A stretch of DNA of 64,000 nt from Adiantum capillus-veneris. Its lineage: Eukaryota > Streptophyta > Polypodiopsida > Polypodiales > Pteridaceae. Both the position numbers and the translations under genes were made by a program. The stretch covers positions 66,670,935 to 66,734,934 of the forward strand of contig CM043950.1 of NCBI GenBank assembly GCA_014529385.2. The letters run 5' to 3'. Under the pieces are notes generated by a model. The model was not told the origin of the DNA. It was given only the letters and a program-made list of their open reading frames with translations, and made no database searches. This document shows, in pieces, positions 59,501 to 64,000 of this stretch; position 1 is the first letter of the stretch, and each line of letters opens with the position of its first letter.

Positions 59501-59697
59501 AGATCGAGGACCAAGAGGAGGTGCTGCAGCCCGAGTCCATTCTCTGACATGAAGACAAGGTACTAAGAGGCGGTAAGACTATCCGACGATATCTTATTAA
59601 GTTTAAGAATTATCCTTTTGAAGATGCTAGATGGATGCAAGGCATACAATTAAAGGATAACCTAAACCTTGTCAATGCTTACAATGCTTCCCAATGA
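56524..59697 (+). pseudogene. Gypsy pol of element G with three stops
   Basis: One frame from the C-terminal half of protease (HEDVILGAPWFDRLAADVKF) to the natural stop at 59695-59697. RT is at about 57000-57560 with RMCVDYRSLN, FSRID and GVFFDDIIIYS (catalytic Asp pair present). RNase H is at about 57860-58200. The integrase HHCC finger is at about 58405-58545 (HAPPYAGHRG..CVVCQ). The integrase core follows at about 58600-58930 with MDFIFGLP, SDRDPRM and DGQSEI (D, D, E). After TGA 59545-59547 come HEDKVLRGGKTIRRYLIKF and ARWMQ, a chromodomain-like tail. Premature stops are TGA 57301-57303, TAA 57862-57864 and TGA 59545-59547; each fits a single C-to-T change (CGA, CAA, CGA). RT has KSSYHQ where KSGYHQ is usual. 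Confidence 0.93.
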
Positions 59698-60056
59698 GTA
59701 AGCAAATGTACAAAATGTTAAAAATGAACAAAGTTTTTGTCTGATAAGACTCTCTTTTTCTTTATTGTGCACAAAAATGAAGTAGTATGCATGCTTAGAT
59801 CAAGTTTGCGGCGACGACGTCTCCCAAACACCAAGTAGAGCTTGTCACTCTACTATGGAAGACTGATAGGACTAATGTGCAGACATGCTTGCGGCAGCCT
59901 TAGGCTCTCAAGCGCCAAATGGACTAGTCATCCATTGTGGAATGATGTCGTAGGGTAACATAGGGATCCTCTACCCGCTAAGAAAAGGACTCATGAATAT
60001 GGTTTATCTTCTCTACACCATAGTCGAGGACGACTATGATTTCAAGAGAGAGGTAA

Positions 60057-60915
60057 TGTCATAATAATCAATATCTAATTCTCCTAAATTATTTTCTCAT
60101 ATTAAACTGATCATTTAATGTGGGGAAGTGCCAGGGGAGAAAAGGCTAGAATATTGGTTAAGCTAGCAGACCGGCCACAGTAGGGATCCAAAGGAGGGAA
60201 AATAGGGATCCAAAGGGGGGGCCATATGCAAAAGCGCCATGTGCAACAATGGGCTAAAAAGACCCTAAGGTATTTTTAATGCTAAGGTTCCAAAATTCAA
60301 AGGTTGTGTCCAAAGGGTTAAAGCTTAGGGGGAATTGGATGCTTTGTGTGCTCTCCAAAGTCAATGCATATCCCTACATGGGAGGGGGCGAGCCCTTCTT
60401 CTATAGGATGAGAGAGAAAGCCACACACACACACACACAGGCTCCCTTTACACAAAGGGAATGAGGGACACATGTCAGCTCCCTAGGCCAGATGCCCACA
60501 AGGTGTGCCCAGTTTCTATTGGATGACCCTTGAAGTGGACCAATGAGAATTAAGCTAGAGTAAATCTAGTTTAATTAATTTAAAAACATTTAATAAAAGA
60601 AACCAATGAGGATTAAGTCTCCTAGAAGACTATTGGGCAGTCTCACAAGGGGTCCAATGAGCATTCAGGAGCCCAATGGCTTGCCTGATTCCTATTGGCC
60701 AGGAGGCAAAGGGGTCCAATGAGAGTTTAGTTTAATTATTTAATTACCTAAAGCTCTCACAAAAGGGGAAAGGGGGACACATGTCAAAAGGCTATCACTT
60801 ATGCTGCTTAATTGTGATTGGCTTGACTTGGGGAGGGCCAATAAGGCTGGAGCCAAAGCAAATAGCAAGGGGGCTCGCCCAAGAGAGAGAGGGGGCTGAT
60901 TTTTGCAAGGCATTA

Positions 60916-60977
<62 letters not shown>

Positions 60978-61665
60978 AAGCTCATGTGTGAAGAAAGAGA
61001 AGACTATCTCTTCCCAAGCTTTAATGGAGAACTCATCACCTACTCCAAGCTTGTGCCTACATCAACACTCTCTTGGCATGTGGATGCAAATCCAACCAAG
61101 AGCCAAGCTTCAATGCATGCTCATCTCCTCTACCAAGCTAATTACTAAGCTAAGCTATGCTAATATGAGTGATTATGTGAGGAGATGTACATCTTTCTCA
61201 TAAGATACTCCTTCTTCCTCTCAATCTACTCTCATACCCTGCTAGCTCTCACCATCTTCAAAGGTGTGTGAGGTCTTGGGTCTGAGAACGGGGATAATTC
61301 AAGTTGTGTTTGCTAAGTGTTTGCTTAGTGCATGATGCTTTCATCTTCATTGCACTAGCTAGTCTTGAAGGAACACAAAGAATTGTATTGTACAATGTCT
61401 CTCTTGATGGGAGAAACCATAATACAAAGCCTTTTGGAGGGGGGACCGGCTCCATGCAAATCCGGTCCTCAACTGTTGTCATTAGCTTAATTTCTCTCTC
61501 TTTTGAAAGTATTGTCGATGCTATCTAACTAGGTGTTATGCTTTTTGTTGCTCTCTTCACCCAAGCACTCTTGTAATTCTCATTAGGAATCTATTCTAAT
61601 GAAATGCCCACTATGTTCATACTAATTTCCGCTACACACAAGTTATTAGACCATTAAATGTTACA
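60057..61665 (+). repeat. 3' LTR of element G
   Basis: 1609 bp, near-identical to the left LTR. Main differences are the loss of ~15 bp near 60270, a longer (CA)n at about 60914-60970 and a missing 'tgcta' unit near 61160. Followed by TCCAC. Confidence 0.94.
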
Positions 61666-61670
61666 TCCAC

Positions 61671-63380
61671 AATGGCCCCTTTTGCATTGTTTATGGGATA
61701 GTATCTATGTGGTATGCACTTGATTTCCCCAACAATCCTCCCTATGAGATGTTAATCACTTTGGGTTTAGTAGATTTCACAAGATTTGGGTATGCTGTAG
61801 GTTCTTCAAGCTTTGATATAATCTCTCTTAGAGTGATGTCTTGTGAAGGCTTTTCTAGTTTTTGAGATTATACCATAGGAATGGGTTTACAAACATTGAA
61901 TTTTGTGTATAAACTGTGGTAACAAGAGCTCAAGCTAGGGAGGTTGAGAATCAGAAGACATTTATAAAAACACTAAAAAAAGTACGGTTTGGAATGCCAC
62001 ATATCTCAATCTTTTTCTTTTTTCAAACCTAAGCTTTGGTCCGAGAGTCACCACTCCTCCTTCATCAAATGTCTTCTCTCCCCCCTTTTAAGTTTCCCTT
62101 TTGGGTGCGAATCTTGAAAGTTCTCTCCTTCATTGGCTTCACCTCTTTCTACTAATAATTTCTAGTCATCATGTCTCAGGCAATGTTGGTATTTTCTCCA
62201 CAAACATGCTCTGCAAGGAGTCATAGAGATATGTATGATCTGCATATTGAGCTCTCTTGAGAGTATGAGTCCCTCTGTAAGAAGAATAAATGACACACCA
62301 TCTTTGAAGGGGGTGGACCTTTGGGTGGATGACATAATGTATCCTAAGCACCCTCTTAAAAACTCCACTCCACCTTTCAATGATATAATTGCATTGGTGA
62401 ACTATTCGGGAGATGGCCATAACGGTTTTTACGATTACACCGGACACTTGGCTGGATATATGATGTTCTATAACCGAAGAGATACATTGGATTCAAAGAG
62501 AATCTTTGCTTGAAATAGATTTGACACACTATGCCCATCAATTTAAAGGCATGAATGACAACATCAAGGGGCATACACAGAAGCTTAGAGAAAAAAAAAA
62601 CTACGCCAAGTATTCGACAAAGAGAGAGAAGACTACAAGACATTGAAGAGCTAAAGGTTCGCTGAAGAGAAATTAAGAAAAGAGTGCAAACCACCAACCA
62701 CCAACCACCAACTAAGTCCATTTAATTTCATAGGCTCTTAGACATGTTTCTAACTTTAGACTTGAGCGCCTAAATTGTTTCTTCGGTCCAAGCAAGATGT
62801 CAAGCGCAACGAATCACTTTCTCTACTCCACACGGTCCCACAATTAATTAAAAACATGTTGATGGGATGTTGGACAACAAGCGATATGGTAAGATCGTTG
62901 CCAAATAGCTTGAAAATCTCTTGAAATAGAATTAGCTCCATGCGCAAGATGCTCATTTCGTTTTGAATGAAGCTGGTATATCCGATAAAGGATTTGTTGT
63001 GATTTACAAGTAAGTATTATAATGTAATGTGCAACACTAAAAGAGGCCTCAACTGACTTAGCCCTTAGGTGCATGCAAAAACAAAGTAAGAAGTTTCACC
63101 TCAAACACATGCTACTGCCAAACCCTTTCTCTATTTAAAAGACAAGATGACATGTCAACGAAGAGGTGTTGCAAATGCTAAGAGCCCTTTCCACATGAAG
63201 AGTGCGTGGTGCATGCAGAGTGCTAGGGAGAAGAAGGGTAGACACGTGGTGTAGATGGAGCTTAGTATATGAGTTATTCTCTCACGTCCTTTATTTTGAA
63301 TTTAAGTAAAGAATAAGTGAGTTAGTAAGATGATTTGTTAGTAATAACGGGAGTTCGGCCAATTGGTTTGAACCCCTACA
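61671..63380. other. No supported gene; right end probably the 3' LTR of element H
   Basis: Short frames around 62160-62720 on both strands have no recognisable domain. A (CCACCAA)n-like patch lies at about 62690-62712. The last few hundred bases up to 63380 end in CCCTACA. They should be the 3' LTR of the minus-strand copia element that follows, whose left end cannot be fixed without the second LTR. Confidence 0.35.
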
Positions 63381-64000
63381 ATCTCCTACTTGAAGGCCAA
63401 CGTGGCCCAAGTGGTCTATGTATGTACAACTGTGAAGCATCCCAGTGGCTTCACCTTACACTCATCATCTTAATGCAATGTGCAAACTGCTTCGACGCTA
63501 AAATCTTTGTGAGAGCATCTGCAAAGTTGTCATCTGTATGAACCTTGACTATTTCTATGCGTTTACTAGCCAACATGCCCTGCATCACATAATACCTCAC
63601 CTCTACGTGTTTCGACTTGGAGAGAAACACGGGGTTCTTTGTTAACACAATCACACTCTGACTATCACAATGCAGCATCGGAGTTCAATAAATGGCCAAG
63701 GTCTCCCACTAAACAAGCTTATCATACAACTTCCTTGTTAGCACCAAAAACTGTAGCATACTCTACCTCTGTGGTGGAAGATCGTGTTATCTAGGAGATG
63801 TGATCTGTGTGACGATTGCTCCAACAAATAGGAATACATAGCCATATGTGGATATTTGACTATCCACACAATCCGTATAGTCACATCTGTGTAACCCGCT
63901 ATGGATGCATCACTATTCCCAAAGCGTGAGCACCTACTTGTTGCACCCTTAAGGTATCTCATTATGTGCTTCACTGCTTTGCAATGCTTCCTACCAGGAT
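63381..64000 (-). pseudogene. Copia element H, RNase H end (cut by the window edge)
   Basis: On the minus strand, from the window edge: KHIMRYLKGATSRCSRFGNSD (about 63974 downward), then an RNase H segment with broken frame. A good stretch follows, LHCDSQSVIVLTKNPVF, KSKHVEVRYYVMQGML and VHTDDNFADALTK (63678-63451). A purine-rich tract (plus-strand complement ATCTCCTACTT) lies next to 63381, where an LTR should begin (TGTAGGGGTTC on the minus strand). The rest of pol lies beyond the window. Frameshifts near 63680-63740 and 63850 suggest it is inactive. Confidence 0.85.

Larger units (their letters stand above)
53967..61665 (+). mobile_element. Ty3/gypsy LTR retrotransposon G (chromovirus-like), internally deleted
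   Basis: A 7699-bp element with LTRs of 1603 and 1609 bp that are nearly identical. The target duplication TCCAC is at 53962-53966 and 61666-61670. A tRNA-Met-type PBS lies at 55571, and a purine-rich tract (AAGAGAGAGG) comes just before the right LTR. Pol order is protease end, RT, RNase H, integrase, chromodomain-like tail, as in Ty3/gypsy chromoviruses. Capsid, nucleocapsid and the protease active site are missing. Confidence 0.95.

Noticed and set aside
61304-61528. Frames duplicated in both LTRs of element G (55206-55436 and 61304-61528)
   Set aside because: Same LTR sequence; no domain and no independent evidence of coding.

Overview
The window is nuclear DNA of a land plant with a large, transposon-rich genome. 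A PLS-class pentatricopeptide repeat (PPR) gene is the only convincing host gene in 64 kb. Its wording, the nested LTR retrotransposons and the dense AG/AC microsatellites suggest a fern or another seed-free vascular plant. That lineage call is an inference from protein style; I could not run a search.

Layout. 0-4.1 kb: a decayed FCP1/NIF-phosphatase-like gene on the minus strand, a diverged ~560-bp tandem repeat, and a broken gene of unknown family. 4.8-10.5 kb: Ty1/copia element A, complete with LTRs, PBS, PPT and a GTCAA target duplication, but with in-frame stops. 11.4-12.6 kb: a DUF659/hAT transposase fossil. 14.2-19.75 kb: Ty1/copia element B on the minus strand, CCTTG target duplication, inserted into an older Ty3/gypsy remnant (C) that resumes at 19.75 kb. 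22-26 kb: a second gypsy remnant (D) with a tRNA-Asp-type PBS, gag fragments and zinc knuckles. 27.68-35.51 kb: a very large inverted repeat (arms ~1.7 and ~1.8 kb, spacer ~4.3 kb) with subrepeats and unrecognised small reading frames, resembling a Foldback-type element. 38.8-41.5 kb: copia remnant E, split by a hAT-like element that landed in the protease active-site codons. 42.17-49.06 kb: copia element F, CTGCC target duplication, with many breaks and an unrelated ~1.5-kb insertion. 49.35-51.57 kb: the PPR gene, probably with one 90-bp intron, followed directly by a tRNA-derived SINE. 53.97-61.67 kb: Ty3/gypsy chromovirus-like element G, TCCAC target duplication, near-identical 1.6-kb LTRs, but lacking capsid, nucleocapsid and the protease active site. 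63.38 kb to the end: the 3' part of another minus-strand copia element (H).

The region reads as a record of repeated insertion. B sits in C, a hAT element in E, an unknown insert in F, and a SINE at the 3' end of the PPR gene. Five-base target duplications for A, B, F and G fix those element ends exactly. No element has a fully open coding region; B comes closest, with one frameshift, a protease-motif substitution and a late stop. The least explained object is the 7.8-kb inverted-repeat element.
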